Counted from the first letter of the stretch, positions 35,167 to 44,396 are shown. The stretch: DNA of 64,000 nt from an uncultured Negativicutes bacterium (GCA_900752195.1 CAADUJ010000012.1:1-64000); one strand, 5' to 3'. The notes: generated by a model from the letters alone, not told the origin. Numbers and translations are program-made.

Positions 35167-36495
35167 ATGGAACAACGTATTCCTCCACAAAACGTAGAGG
35201 CTGAACAGGCTGTACTCGGAGCCATGATGCTGGATCACAATGCCGTTATTTCCGCCATGGAGGTACTTCGGGCTGAAGATTTTTATCGCGATGTACATCG
35301 CGTTATCTTTGAAGCCATGGAACACATCCATCATGATAATCGGGAAATTGATTTGATTACGCTCCCGGAAGAGTTGCGGCGTATGAAGAAACTCGATGCA
35401 GCAGGCGGATTGGAATATGTCATGAGTCTTCCTAATCTCGTGGCGACTGCGGCCAATATCGAGTATCATTCCAATATCGTCAAAGATAAAGCGATGACGC
35501 GTAATCTCATTACTACATGTAATGACTTGACGACAGAAGCATATGACGGCGGAAAAAATGCTGAAGAACTCATTGATGATGCAGAACGGAAAATATTTCA
35601 TCTTGCTGAAAACCAACGCAATGGTGATTTTTCTCCCGTATCAGCTATTGTCGATAAGGCGCTGGATAAGATTACGAAGCTCCATGAAAACAAGGAATCC
35701 TTGACGGGACTCTCTACGGGGTTTCGTGATCTTGATTCTCTTACGTCAGGCTTGCAGCCGTCCGATTTGATTCTCATTGCGGCCCGTCCTAGTATGGGGA
35801 AGACGGCCTTTACGTTGAATATTGCCCAGAACGTAGGCGTAAAGCTGGGGAAAAGTGTGGCTTTCTTCTCGCTGGAAATGAGTAAGGAGCAGCTCGTTCA
35901 GCGCTTGATGTGTCAGTTAGCTCACATTAATTCACAAAAGCTTAGAACTGGCCAGATAGAAAGCGATGAAGAATGGGATAAACTCTTTCAGAGTTGCGAA
36001 GCTTTATACCAATCGCCTATTTATATCGATGATACGCCCGGTATTTCTGTGCAGGAAATGCGCTCTAAAGCGCGTCGCCTAAAATCAGAGCATGGTCTCG
36101 ACCTCATCATCGTTGACTATTTACAGCTCATGCAGGGACGAAATTCGGAAAGCCGGCAACAGGAAATTTCTGAAATATCTCGTTCTCTCAAGGCGTTAGC
36201 CCGTGAGCTGAACGTGCCTCTCATTGCCCTTTCTCAGCTGAGTCGAAGTGTCGAAAGCCGGCAGGACAAGCGGCCTATGCTGAGTGACCTTCGAGAATCA
36301 GGGGCGTTGGAACAGGATGCCGATATCGTTTCCTTCCTCTATCGTGATGACTACTACAATAAGGAATCAGAGATTCCCCATATTACAGAACTTATTGTGG
36401 CAAAGCATCGTAATGGTGCTACGGCGACAATCAAGCTGTACTTCCGCAGTGAATTTACGTTATTTGCCAATCTCGACACATCCGATGATGCGTAA
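35167..36495 (+). CDS. dnaB: Replicative DNA helicase
   Basis: The 442-residue helicase has the N-terminal DnaB domain (PPQNVEAEQAVLGAMMLD) and the RecA-like C-terminal domain: Walker A RPSMGKTAF near residue 209, EMSKEQLVQR, Walker B DLIIVDYLQLM near residue 314 and DLRESGALEQDADIV near residue 371. It unwinds DNA at the fork as a hexamer. ATG at 35167 follows GGAGAG and lies after the lonC stop. Confidence 0.96.
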   Translation: MEQRIPPQNVEAEQAVLGAMMLDHNAVISAMEVLRAEDFYRDVHRVIFEAMEHIHHDNREIDLITLPEELRRMKKLDAAGGLEYVMSLPNLVATAANIEYHSNIVKDKAMTRNLITTCNDLTTEAYDGGKNAEELIDDAERKIFHLAENQRNGDFSPVSAIVDKALDKITKLHENKESLTGLSTGFRDLDSLTSGLQPSDLILIAARPSMGKTAFTLNIAQNVGVKLGKSVAFFSLEMSKEQLVQRLMCQLAHINSQKLRTGQIESDEEWDKLFQSCEALYQSPIYIDDTPGISVQEMRSKARRLKSEHGLDLIIVDYLQLMQGRNSESRQQEISEISRSLKALARELNVPLIALSQLSRSVESRQDKRPMLSDLRESGALEQDADIVSFLYRDDYYNKESEIPHITELIVAKHRNGATATIKLYFRSEFTLFANLDTSDDA

Positions 36496-36502
36496 GAACT
36501 AA

Positions 36503-36538
36503 AAGACGGATTCCCTCTAAAGAGAGGAGATCCGTCTT
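36503..36538. terminator. Bidirectional terminator between dnaB and queG
   Basis: AAGACGGAT pairs with ATCCGTCTT, with inner pairing TCTC/GAGA, and is followed by TTTTT on the plus strand and by a short T-run on the minus strand. Confidence 0.8.
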
Positions 36539-37397
36539 ATTTTTGTGCTTTCTCTACTATATCCATATTTCGGAGGAGAATTTTTTTGCCCCGCCATGAA
36601 AAAGCATAGTTCCCAAACTGTTCTTTGAATTGGCGGTTTGTCAGCCCGTCTATGTCCTGACGGTATAGTGTCGTCAAGATGGGATGAAATTCCGCAATAG
36701 TTGTAGGAGCTACGTGGCTGTTATGAGGACAATGGCGTTGGCATTCATCGCACCCGAAGATAAGGGACGTCTTTGTAAGGATGGCCTCTTCTCTTGCTGT
36801 AAGGTCTCCTTTTTTTTGCGTTATATAGGATTTGCAGCGCCTGTAATCATAGGCGTCCTTACGAAGGCATTGGCCAGGACAAGCGGCATAGCAGTTTCCA
36901 CAATGAAGGCATTCTTTTTGTATTGGTTTATCTGGTTCAAGGGAAAGTGTCGTCAGAACGGCCCCTATAAAGCAATATGATCCGTATTGTTCGTTAATGA
37001 GGCAGTGATTATCTCCTATGAAGCCAAGGCCAGCTTCTACGGCAAGAAGCCGTTCTGTCAGAGGAGATGTATCGCAGAGACAGTACTGCTGTCCACCGGC
37101 CGCAGCGAGATACCCGGCAATTTTCTGTAAATAATGGGGTACTACAAGATGGTAATCGACAATCTGGCAGTATGCCGCTACATTTCCTTCTGTTGCCGGG
37201 CTATAGGGAAAGAGGCAAACTACGGCAGAGCGGCAGCCTGGCAGGAGCCGTTCCGGGTGGAAACGTTCGTCCCCCTGGCCTGCTGCCAGCGGGCAGATGT
37301 CTTCTCGCGTTTTCGGCTGAGGCAGTGGGCATGGTGCGATGCCTGTTACCATGATGCCCAAAGACGCGGCAACTCTTTTCATCTCGTTTCCGTTCAT
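36537..37397 (-). CDS. queG: Epoxyqueuosine reductase-like iron-sulfur protein
   Basis: The 286-residue protein has the QueG core: DTSPLTERLLAVEAGLGFIG near residue 108 with the catalytic Asp, two [4Fe-4S] motifs (CLHCGNCYAACP near residue 163 and CDECQRHCP near residue 216), and RRCKSYITQKKGDL between them. QueG reduces epoxyqueuosine to queuosine in tRNA with cobalamin. The protein is about 90 residues shorter than E. coli QueG, lacking the C-terminal HEAT repeat, as many Firmicute versions do. It overlaps the gntR stop by four bases, so the two are coupled. Confidence 0.85.
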   Translation of the reverse strand: MNGNEMKRVAASLGIMVTGIAPCPLPQPKTREDICPLAAGQGDERFHPERLLPGCRSAVVCLFPYSPATEGNVAAYCQIVDYHLVVPHYLQKIAGYLAAAGGQQYCLCDTSPLTERLLAVEAGLGFIGDNHCLINEQYGSYCFIGAVLTTLSLEPDKPIQKECLHCGNCYAACPGQCLRKDAYDYRRCKSYITQKKGDLTAREEAILTKTSLIFGCDECQRHCPHNSHVAPTTIAEFHPILTTLYRQDIDGLTNRQFKEQFGNYAFSWRGKKILLRNMDIVEKAQK

Positions 37398-38155
37398 TGC
37401 AGAAGTTCATCCTTTGCTTGAAATGATGTAGCCGATAAAAGGGGAGATGTACCAGGACGTTCATCGTCATGTGCCTGCATGGCCGGAGGCCCTTGCCTCA
37501 AAATATAATCGTGAGCCGTCGTGTAACAGAGTGCCAGGTGATGATGCATGACTTCCGTTGCTGCATGTACGTCGCCTGATTCGATGGCATCGACAATGCG
37601 CTTGTGTTCTTCGGCAGCTTCGGCACAGCGGCTAAGTCGACTGTAGAGTGAATTGATACCTGTCCGCTTGATTTTATCACGCATCTCTTCGATAAGAGTT
37701 CGTAGCATGAGGTTGCCGCTCGACTCGATGATCGTATTGTGGAATTCCGTATCGAAGCGGATGAACTCCTGATAATCCGGATCGGCATGACTATGGCAAT
37801 ATTTTTCGATTTGCTGGTCTACCGTTTTCTTGAGCAGCTCCAACTGATCCCGGGAAATGTGATAGCATGCCAATTGGACAGCCATCGTTTCCAGGGCTGT
37901 TCGGATCTGGAATATGTTTTTCAAGTCCTTCATATCCAGACTCTTGACCAGAATGCCCCGTTTTGGCAGATATTCTACCCAGCCTTCCTTTTGAAGTTGT
38001 AAAACAGCACGTCGTACCGGTGTGCGGCTCGTCTGCAATTCATCAGCCAGCTTTCGTTCCGTCAGAATCTGGCCATTGGCATAGTATTGATCTAACAGAC
38101 GCTTCTTTAGTGTCTTATATACCTGGGTCTGCAGGGACTGATGCTTAAAATCCAT
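37394..38155 (-). CDS. GntR-family regulator, FadR/FCD subfamily
   Basis: The 253-residue protein has an N-terminal winged helix (LTERKLADELQTSRTPVRRAVLQL near residue 31) and a helical FCD effector domain with the metal-binding His pattern (FDTEFHNTI near residue 132, HKRIVDAIESGD, and HHHLALC). FCD regulators sense carboxylic acids or related metabolites. ATG at 38155 lies eight bases after AAGGAG. Longer upstream readings have no ribosome site. GTATAC at 38180-38185 sits in its own promoter and recurs before the amino-acid ABC operon. Confidence 0.88.
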   Translation of the reverse strand: MDFKHQSLQTQVYKTLKKRLLDQYYANGQILTERKLADELQTSRTPVRRAVLQLQKEGWVEYLPKRGILVKSLDMKDLKNIFQIRTALETMAVQLACYHISRDQLELLKKTVDQQIEKYCHSHADPDYQEFIRFDTEFHNTIIESSGNLMLRTLIEEMRDKIKRTGINSLYSRLSRCAEAAEEHKRIVDAIESGDVHAATEVMHHHLALCYTTAHDYILRQGPPAMQAHDDERPGTSPLLSATSFQAKDELLQ

Positions 38156-38252
38156 GGGACTATCTCCTTCTATGAAATCGTATACTTCTATTATACCATA
38201 CCCTCTTCCACAGATATGATATAATAAGAAAAGAAGAAAAGGAGGAATCACG

Positions 38253-38744
38253 ATGACGACAAAGGATGTTCCCCAGCGTTTCCCGAGCGGTACGGTAGAA
38301 GTAGTATATAGCAACTCCAAGGTCGTGTCTGTAGCCATGCAGATTATGTTCATTCTTTTAGGAGGGTATTTCTTTTGGGTCATGCTCCATGAAACTTCTC
38401 TACTGGCCAAGGCAGATAACGTCATCATTCTAGCCTTTTGCCTTTGGCGAATTGACCGGCAAGGAGATCCTGTCTGCTATGTATGCAAGAAAGGAATCGT
38501 TGTCCAACGGCAATTCGTGTCGATTCCTGAATTTTTTGAATCCCTCATCCACCGTGATCGTTACTTCGTCTTCCTGTCTTATAAAGATATATTTGAAATA
38601 TCCAACGACTGGCGTGAAATACAATTAGGCAAAGCCGAAGATGGTGGTATCGCAGTCCTGCCTGTACATCTCCAATTCTTATCGCCGAAGCATAAGCAGG
38701 CTGTTCTGGACCGGATTAAGGAGTATCGCGAAAGCGAAGAATGA
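38253..38744 (+). CDS. Small membrane protein of unknown function
   Basis: The 163-residue protein has one or two hydrophobic segments (residues about 25-48) followed by a soluble part with alternating hydrophobic and charged residues, which looks like the YcxB/PH-like domain proteins of Firmicutes. The motif PVHLQFLSPKHKQAVLDRI lies near the end. I cannot assign a family with confidence. AAGGAGG precedes the ATG. It is divergent from gntR, with a 97-base gap containing shared promoter elements. Confidence 0.55.
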   Translation: MTTKDVPQRFPSGTVEVVYSNSKVVSVAMQIMFILLGGYFFWVMLHETSLLAKADNVIILAFCLWRIDRQGDPVCYVCKKGIVVQRQFVSIPEFFESLIHRDRYFVFLSYKDIFEISNDWREIQLGKAEDGGIAVLPVHLQFLSPKHKQAVLDRIKEYRESEE

Positions 38745-38761
38745 CGATGTGTTCCATATAC

Positions 38762-38796
38762 GTATACAACGTTTCATGTATGATAATTTTGTATAC
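38762..38796. promoter_or_regulatory. GTATAC-containing inverted repeat upstream of ABC operon
   Basis: GTATACAA at 38762-38769 and its complement TTGTATAC at 38789-38796 face each other 19 bases apart. GTATAC also occurs in the promoter of the nearby FCD-type GntR gene (38180-38185). FadR-subfamily operators often have a T-x-GT-x-x-AC-x-A core, which these match, so a GntR link is plausible. Confidence 0.35.
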
Positions 38797-38799
38797 CTT

Positions 38800-38833
38800 T
38801 TTTACTTTATTATTTTAATTAAATAAAGTAAAA
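38800..38833. promoter_or_regulatory. 12-bp AT-rich inverted repeat upstream of ABC operon
   Basis: TTTTACTTTATT at 38800-38811 and its exact complement at 38822-38833 flank a 10-base spacer. It lies 56 bases before the binding-protein gene. Operator or weak terminator of the preceding gene are both possible. Confidence 0.45.
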
Positions 38834-38888
38834 TATACTCATTGATAGAAATACTATGATACTTGTAACGATATAGGAGGTATGACAG

Positions 38889-39692
38889 ATGGATTGGAAA
38901 AAGATGGCTGCAGCCGGTACGATTGCGGTAGCATGTGCAGCAATGATTACGGGATGTGGTAGCGATTCAAAAGAAGCAGCAAGTCAGAAACTTCCCGATA
39001 AGGTCGTCATTGGCTTAGATGATAATTTCCCGCCCATGGGTTTCCACGATGATAACGGCGATCTCGTCGGTTTTGACATCGATGTGGCAAAAGAAGCGGC
39101 TAAGCGGTTAGGCGTAGAAGTAGAATTCAAGCCAATCGATTGGGATAGCAAGGAAGCAGCTCTCCAGAGTAAGCAAGTCGATATGTTGTGGAATGGCCTT
39201 ACCATTACAGAAGATCGGGCTAAGCAGATTGCGTTCTCCAAACCGTACATGCATAATGCTCAGCTCCTCGTCGTCCGGGCAGACTCGCCTGTAACGGACC
39301 GTGGCGGTTTAGCAGGCAAGATTATTGGTACGCAGGAAGGCAGCAGCTCCATCGATGCCCTCGATAAGAATGAATCCTTTAAGAATTCCCTTCAGGAAGT
39401 CAAGAAATATGGCGACTTCGTCAATGCCTTCATGGATCTTGAAATCGGCCGTATCGACGGCATCCTCGTTGACAGCGTCGTCGGTCGTTACTACATGAGC
39501 AAGAAACCGGGCCAGTTCAAAGTCATTGATGACAAAATGGGCGATGAACAGTTCGGTGTAGGCATGCGCAAGGACGACAAGGTGCTTCAAGACAAACTCA
39601 ACGAGGTCTTGAAACAGATGAGCCAGGATGGCACGCTGACGAAATTGTCCCAGAAGTGGTTCAACGAGGACATCACCATTAAAATAGACTAA
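38889..39692 (+). CDS. Amino-acid ABC transporter substrate-binding lipoprotein
   Basis: The 267-residue lipoprotein has lipobox ITGC near residue 23 and a family 3 solute-binding domain: GLDDNFPPMGFHDDNGDLVGFD near residues 43-64, ALQSKQVDMLWNGLTITEDR near residue 94, and GTQEGSSSIDAL near residue 143. The NGLTIT and FPPMGF forms are typical of glutamine, cystine or general polar amino-acid binders. AGGAGG precedes the start. A terminator after it reduces expression of the permease and ATPase relative to the binding protein. Confidence 0.88.
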   Translation: MDWKKMAAAGTIAVACAAMITGCGSDSKEAASQKLPDKVVIGLDDNFPPMGFHDDNGDLVGFDIDVAKEAAKRLGVEVEFKPIDWDSKEAALQSKQVDMLWNGLTITEDRAKQIAFSKPYMHNAQLLVVRADSPVTDRGGLAGKIIGTQEGSSSIDALDKNESFKNSLQEVKKYGDFVNAFMDLEIGRIDGILVDSVVGRYYMSKKPGQFKVIDDKMGDEQFGVGMRKDDKVLQDKLNEVLKQMSQDGTLTKLSQKWFNEDITIKID

Positions 39693-39697
39693 AGAGA

Positions 39698-39722
39698 GGG
39701 GGACTTCGGTCCCTCCTTTTTT
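39698..39722 (+). terminator. Attenuating terminator between binding protein and permease genes
   Basis: GGGAC-TTCG-GTCCC extended by a G-U and G-C pair forms a stable UUCG hairpin followed by six T. It lies inside the operon, a common way to make more binding protein than permease. Confidence 0.8.
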
Positions 39723-39746
39723 AGGACAGAGAAGAGAGAGTGAATT

Positions 39747-40397
39747 ATGGATTACCTATTGAATATCGTACCTGCTGTGGCAGAAGGTCTGCAGGTTACC
39801 CTTAAGATTTTTATCGTTACGATTGTATTGAGTTTGCCTTTAGGCATCGTCATGTCCATTGCCCGTATTTCCAAAATCAAGGTATTGAGCAATTTCATGT
39901 ATGCCTATATCTATGTCATGCGCGGTACTCCGTTGATGCTCCAGATCTTATTCATTTATTATGGGTTACCGTTTATTATTCCCGGCCTGCGCCTTGATGC
40001 ATTTCCGGCAGCTCTCATTGCGTTTGTCTTCAACTATGCGGCATACTTTGCAGAAATTTTCCGTGGTGGCATCCAGTCTATCGATAAGGGGCAATATGAA
40101 GGCGCCAAAGTATTGGGCATGACCTACGTCCAGACCATGCGTCGCATCATCCTACCACAAGTCGTCAAACGTGTCTTGCCGCCTGTTGCCAATGAAACAA
40201 TCAACCTTTTGAAGGATACGTCTCTCGTGTACATCCTGGCTATGAATGATATTCTTCGCATTACCCGTTCCATTGTCCAGCGTGATTTCGATACGACGGC
40301 ATTCATCGTTGCAGCTGTATTCTACTTGTTCTTCACGTTTATCCTGACGCGACTCTTTACGTATCTGGAAAAACGGTACGCTGTATACGACGAATAG
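39747..40397 (+). CDS. Amino-acid ABC transporter permease
   Basis: The 216-residue HisMQ-type permease has MRGTPLMLQILFIYYGLP near residue 59 and the EAA loop GQYEGAKVLGMTYVQTMRRIILPQ near residue 115. Only one permease gene is present, so it should work as a homodimer, unlike the transporter at 18.8-20.3 kb. GAGAGAG precedes the start. Confidence 0.9.
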   Translation: MDYLLNIVPAVAEGLQVTLKIFIVTIVLSLPLGIVMSIARISKIKVLSNFMYAYIYVMRGTPLMLQILFIYYGLPFIIPGLRLDAFPAALIAFVFNYAAYFAEIFRGGIQSIDKGQYEGAKVLGMTYVQTMRRIILPQVVKRVLPPVANETINLLKDTSLVYILAMNDILRITRSIVQRDFDTTAFIVAAVFYLFFTFILTRLFTYLEKRYAVYDE

Positions 40398-40406
40398 GAG
40401 GTCATT

Positions 40407-41174
40407 ATGAGTTTTATAGAAATGAAGCATATCAGTAAGAGCTTTGGTACTTTAGAAGTATTGAAGGACGTATCCCTTTCCATCGAAGCCGGTGAAGTCA
40501 TTTCTATCATCGGCCCGTCTGGTAGTGGTAAGAGTACGCTTCTCCGGTGTCTTTGCCAGCTGGAAACAATCAATAAGGGATCCATTACAGTCGATGGAGA
40601 CTGTATGGTACAGACGCCAGACGGTGCGCCTAAAGCCGTTTATGCACCAAGCAAAGATGTACGGCGCATTTGCCGGCGCATGGGCATGGTATTCCAACAC
40701 TTCAATCTCTTTCCTCACATGACGGTTCTTGACAACATCCTTGAAGCGCCTCGTGTAGTCAAACAGATGAAGACAGAAGAAATTATGCCGACAGCAGAAG
40801 CTCTTTTAAAACGCGTCGGCTTGTGGAATAAGAAAGATGCGTACCCCTCCCAACTGTCTGGTGGCCAGAAGCAGCGCGTAGCCATTGCAAGAGCCCTTGC
40901 CATGAACCCTGATATCATGCTCTTTGATGAACCCACATCGGCTCTGGACCCGGAACTTACAGGTGATGTACTGCGGACCATTAAGCAGCTTGCTGATGAA
41001 AAGATGACAATGGTCATCGTCACCCATGAAATGGCTTTTGCCAAGGAAGTATCCAACCGTGTCCTCTTTATGGCGGAAGGTATCATCCAGGAAGAAGGAT
41101 CGCCAGAACAAATCTTTGAACATCCTCAGCACGAACGGACGCAGAATTTCTTGCAGTCCATGCTCCGCTTCTAG
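40407..41174 (+). CDS. Amino-acid ABC transporter ATPase
   Basis: The 255-residue ATPase has Walker A GPSGSGKST near residue 34, Q-loop GMVFQHFNLFPH, signature LSGGQKQRVAIARAL near residue 150, Walker B IMLFDEPTSALDPE near residue 171 and H-loop VTHEMAFA. An insertion with CMVQTPDGAPKAVYAPSKDVRR near residue 70 is longer than in GlnQ. It starts nine bases after the permease, behind AGGAGG. Confidence 0.92.
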   Translation: MSFIEMKHISKSFGTLEVLKDVSLSIEAGEVISIIGPSGSGKSTLLRCLCQLETINKGSITVDGDCMVQTPDGAPKAVYAPSKDVRRICRRMGMVFQHFNLFPHMTVLDNILEAPRVVKQMKTEEIMPTAEALLKRVGLWNKKDAYPSQLSGGQKQRVAIARALAMNPDIMLFDEPTSALDPELTGDVLRTIKQLADEKMTMVIVTHEMAFAKEVSNRVLFMAEGIIQEEGSPEQIFEHPQHERTQNFLQSMLRF

Positions 41175-41196
41175 GAGATAATGACCTATAAAAAAA

Positions 41197-41231
41197 GAGC
41201 AGCCTTTCCTCATAAGAGCTGCTCATTTTTT
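41197..41231 (+). terminator. Terminator after second amino-acid ABC operon
   Basis: GAGCAGC and GCTGCTC pair around a 14-base loop and are flanked by A-run and TTTTTT. Confidence 0.85.
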
Positions 41232-41277
41232 GTACATGAAGCATAGATGATAATGACAGGTCCGTCACAATGAAGCA

Positions 41278-41306
41278 TTGGTATATACTGTTTAGTATGA
41301 TATAAT
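41278..41306 (+). promoter_or_regulatory. Promoter of pgi
   Basis: TTGGTA at 41278-41283 and a perfect TATAAT at 41301-41306 are spaced by 17 bases, about 40 bases before the pgi start. Confidence 0.6.
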
Positions 41307-41345
41307 AAAAGAACGAATATAAAAAAAGAAAGGCAGTGAAATCCT

Positions 41346-42788
41346 ATGAGCCAAATCACGTATGATTCGGGTCTTGTCTTTGATATGACCAATTTATACG
41401 GTCCGGACAAGCTTATTTCTGAAGGCGATGTACGTGCTTTTAAAGATACCTATGAAAAGGCACATGATACACTTCAGGAGATGCGCGTTCGAGGTATTGT
41501 TGCAGGCCATCTTTCCAAAGATGGAGAACCGGAAAAGGTCCTGTTTCCTCAACTGCCCTATATCGTAGAAGGTAACATAAATAGCCCTGAACGCATGGTA
41601 GCGCTAGAAGAATTAGGCCGGAAGGTGCGCAATTCTGTCGATGCAGTCGTATTCTTTGGCATTGGCGGTTCTTACTTAGGGGGTAAAGTCTTGTTTGACG
41701 TCCATTGCGGCCCCTATTGGAATATGAAGACTACGGAAGAACGTAAAGGCTATCCTCAAGTTTATTTTGCTGGAAATAATGTTGATCCCCATAGTTTGAG
41801 CAGCCTTATTTCTGTATTACGTGCAGGTGGTGCCCAAAAGGCCGATTATACGGTCATGGCTATCGTCATTTCAAAATCAGGCTCTACTATCGAACCCATG
41901 TCGGGCTATATGATTCTCCAACAGGCCATGAATGATGCGGCCATAACTTTGAAAACCGTTGCCGTAACGGATCCTCATGAAGGACCGAAGGCAACCTTGC
42001 TTCATGATCTCGCCGAAAAATCGGGTTGGCCTATCTTTTATGTTCCCGATGGAATCGGTGGTCGGTTCAGTGTATTCTCAGAAGTCGGACTCATCGTTGG
42101 CGTCGTGACGGGTTTTGATATCCGGGCCTTTTTGAATGGTGCAAGAGAAGCGGACCAGATGGCGAAGAATCGCGAAATCACCAAGAATCCGGCAATGATG
42201 AATAGTGTATTGAAATATCTGGCAGGGGCAAAGTACGGCCATGACCTGGAAGTACTCATGCCCTACGCTGATTGCTTAAAATCCCTTTCTGAATGGTATA
42301 TCCAGCTCCTGGCAGAATCACTGGGGAAACGTCTTGATAAACAGGGCAATGTCATTAACTACGGCAGAACGCCAATCGTTGCCGTAGGCACGACGGACAT
42401 GCACGCACAGACACAGGAACACCAGGAAGGGCCTCACGATAAAGTCGTTCAGTTTGTTTCTATTAAAACGTGGAAAGATGATCTTATCGTCCCTCATCTC
42501 TATGATGAATACGATAGACTTTCTGCCTTCAGTGGACTTCCCTTGAGCAGTATTCTGGAAGCCGCCCGCAGTGCGAATGCCGAAGCCCTTATTGGCGACG
42601 GTCGTCCCAGTGCGACATTCGTCCTGCCTGAACTCAATGCTTTTTACCTTGGTGAGCTCATGTTTACCCTTTGCTGGTCTATTGCATACGAAGGTGAATT
42701 TGCTAACGTAGATGCCTTTAACCAACCGGGTGTAGAAGTATATAAACGGTTCCTTGGAGGTCGTTTGAAGAAGCTGCAGGAAGGATAA
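41346..42788 (+). CDS. pgi: Glucose-6-phosphate isomerase
   Basis: The 480-residue enzyme interconverts glucose-6-P and fructose-6-P. Visible: FGIGGSYLGG near residue 99, the phosphate-binding SKSGSTIEP near residue 178, GIGGRFSVFS near residue 236, catalytic QEHQEG near residue 357 and a C-terminal Lys in VYKRFLGGRL. The catalytic set is complete. It starts a pgi-galE-pilP-like-secretin-crcB run on one strand. Confidence 0.95.
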   Translation: MSQITYDSGLVFDMTNLYGPDKLISEGDVRAFKDTYEKAHDTLQEMRVRGIVAGHLSKDGEPEKVLFPQLPYIVEGNINSPERMVALEELGRKVRNSVDAVVFFGIGGSYLGGKVLFDVHCGPYWNMKTTEERKGYPQVYFAGNNVDPHSLSSLISVLRAGGAQKADYTVMAIVISKSGSTIEPMSGYMILQQAMNDAAITLKTVAVTDPHEGPKATLLHDLAEKSGWPIFYVPDGIGGRFSVFSEVGLIVGVVTGFDIRAFLNGAREADQMAKNREITKNPAMMNSVLKYLAGAKYGHDLEVLMPYADCLKSLSEWYIQLLAESLGKRLDKQGNVINYGRTPIVAVGTTDMHAQTQEHQEGPHDKVVQFVSIKTWKDDLIVPHLYDEYDRLSAFSGLPLSSILEAARSANAEALIGDGRPSATFVLPELNAFYLGELMFTLCWSIAYEGEFANVDAFNQPGVEVYKRFLGGRLKKLQEG

Positions 42789-42795
42789 GATACTA

Positions 42796-43791
42796 TTGAA
42801 GATTCTTGTTACTGGCGGTGCCGGCTATATCGGTAGTCATACTGTACGGGCACTGCTTGAAAAGGGACATGACGTCATCGTCTTGGACAATCTGTCCCGG
42901 GGCCATGTCGGGGCTGTACCATCTTCTGTACGACTCGTACGGGAAGACATCCACCACATCAGCGCTGTACGTGACCTCCTTGAGAGAGAACACATTCAGG
43001 GTGTCATGCACTTTGCCGCCCATAGTCAGGTCGGCGAATCCATGGAAAACCCATCTATGTACTACGACAATAACGTTGTCGGGTCCTATTGCCTGTTAGA
43101 AGCAGTCCGTCAGGCAAAGGTACCGTACATGGTCTTTTCGTCGACAGCGGCTGTCTATGGGGAACCGAACAAGACACCCATTACAGAAGACATGCCGTAT
43201 GCGCCGACGAATGTCTACGGCCAGACAAAACTCATGATTGAACATATGCTGGCTCAGTACAGCCGCGCCTATGGCTTGCGTTATGTAGCGCTGCGGTACT
43301 TCAATGCCGCCGGTGCAGCGTCTGATGGAACAATTGGAGAAGATCATGCACCAGAAACGCATCTCATTCCACTAATTCTCCAGACGGCATTAGGCCAGCG
43401 GCAAAGCATCAAAGTATTTGGCACCGATTATCCTACGCCAGATGGTACGTGTATCCGCGATTATATTCACGTTACCGATTTGGCAGATGCCCATGTGCGC
43501 GTCCTTGATTATCTGGCCGGCGGGGGAGCGTCGCAATACTTTAATTTGGGTACACAGAACGGCATGAGCGTCCGCGAAATGATTGCCGTTGCCAAAAAGG
43601 TGACCCAACGGGACTTCAAAGTCGAAGAAGCACCACGCCGTCCTGGTGATCCGGCAATCCTTATTGCTAGCTCTGATAAAATCCGTCAGGTAACGGGCTG
43701 GACGCCGACTCACAGTGACGTAAAAAATATAATTGCCGATGCCTGGAACTGGCATCATGGCCATCCAAACGGCTATGGCGATACGAAATAA
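42796..43791 (+). CDS. galE: UDP-glucose 4-epimerase
   Basis: The 331-residue SDR-extended enzyme has GGAGYIGSHT near residue 7, the HFAAHSQVGESM block near residue 76, SSTAAVYG near residue 116 and the YGQTK Tyr-Lys pair near residue 141, plus YFNAAGA near residue 170. It supplies UDP-galactose for polysaccharide. The start is TTG, seven bases after the pgi stop, with AAGGATAAG upstream. Confidence 0.94.
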   Translation: MKILVTGGAGYIGSHTVRALLEKGHDVIVLDNLSRGHVGAVPSSVRLVREDIHHISAVRDLLEREHIQGVMHFAAHSQVGESMENPSMYYDNNVVGSYCLLEAVRQAKVPYMVFSSTAAVYGEPNKTPITEDMPYAPTNVYGQTKLMIEHMLAQYSRAYGLRYVALRYFNAAGAASDGTIGEDHAPETHLIPLILQTALGQRQSIKVFGTDYPTPDGTCIRDYIHVTDLADAHVRVLDYLAGGGASQYFNLGTQNGMSVREMIAVAKKVTQRDFKVEEAPRRPGDPAILIASSDKIRQVTGWTPTHSDVKNIIADAWNWHHGHPNGYGDTK

Positions 43792-43807
43792 AGGCAACTT
43801 TTTGTTG

Positions 43808-44383
43808 ATGGCAATTCGGAACTATAGTGTTCATCGTGTACGACCTTTGCTCCCGTATGGGGCGATTCTACTGTTTTTAGGTGGAATCTGGTTTTTATGG
43901 GATGGACCGTCTGAAGGACGCCAGGAAACGATACGGGAGCAGAAAATGGATACCCATTCTTCTGCTCCCGATTTTTCATATTCGCCATCGACAAAAACAG
44001 AAACGTCATCATCGTCGCGGAAAGGTGACGACACCCCGAAAGGGCGGGCTGTATATACGTTGACTGCGGCACAGCGTCATAAGCCCTTAGGTACTCTCTT
44101 TGCAGCCGTGCCAAAAGGGGAAAAAGAAGAAAAAATAGCGGATAAACCGCCGGTTCCTGTGGTCGGCACAGAAGGGAAGGAGCGTTCGATAGATCCTTCA
44201 CAATCCGTACCAGTCATACAGGGAATCATTGATGGTGACGTGCCGCTTGTCATTCTCGGTGATGGAAAAAAGGCTCAAGTTTGTGGTGCTGGTGATTTCT
44301 TTGATGGTTGGTACGTATGTTATGTCAATGTCCATGCCGTTGGTCTTGAAAGAAACGGTAGAGTCCATGAATTCTCACTATAA
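43808..44383 (+). CDS. PilP/GspC-like secretin partner protein
   Basis: The 191-residue protein has one membrane segment (residues about 12-30), a low-complexity Ser/Thr/Lys/Pro linker and a C-terminal domain with VPVIQGIIDGDVPLVILGDG, AGDFFDGWYVCYVNVHAVGL and a final hydrophobic strand. This matches the homology region of PilP/GspC proteins that bind the secretin N-domain across the periplasm. The following gene is a secretin, 13 bases away, which supports the call. The start is uncertain: ATG at 43808 has weak spacing to AAAGG, and TTG at 43802 is an alternative. PilMNO are absent nearby. Confidence 0.65.
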   Translation: MAIRNYSVHRVRPLLPYGAILLFLGGIWFLWDGPSEGRQETIREQKMDTHSSAPDFSYSPSTKTETSSSSRKGDDTPKGRAVYTLTAAQRHKPLGTLFAAVPKGEKEEKIADKPPVPVVGTEGKERSIDPSQSVPVIQGIIDGDVPLVILGDGKKAQVCGAGDFFDGWYVCYVNVHAVGLERNGRVHEFSL

Positions 44384-44396
44384 TGAAAGGAGCAGT

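Noticed and set aside
38156..38428. Upstream extension of the GntR protein
   Set aside because: The extension overlaps the divergent gene's promoter and start, contains a hydrophobic stretch alien to the family and lacks a ribosome site.
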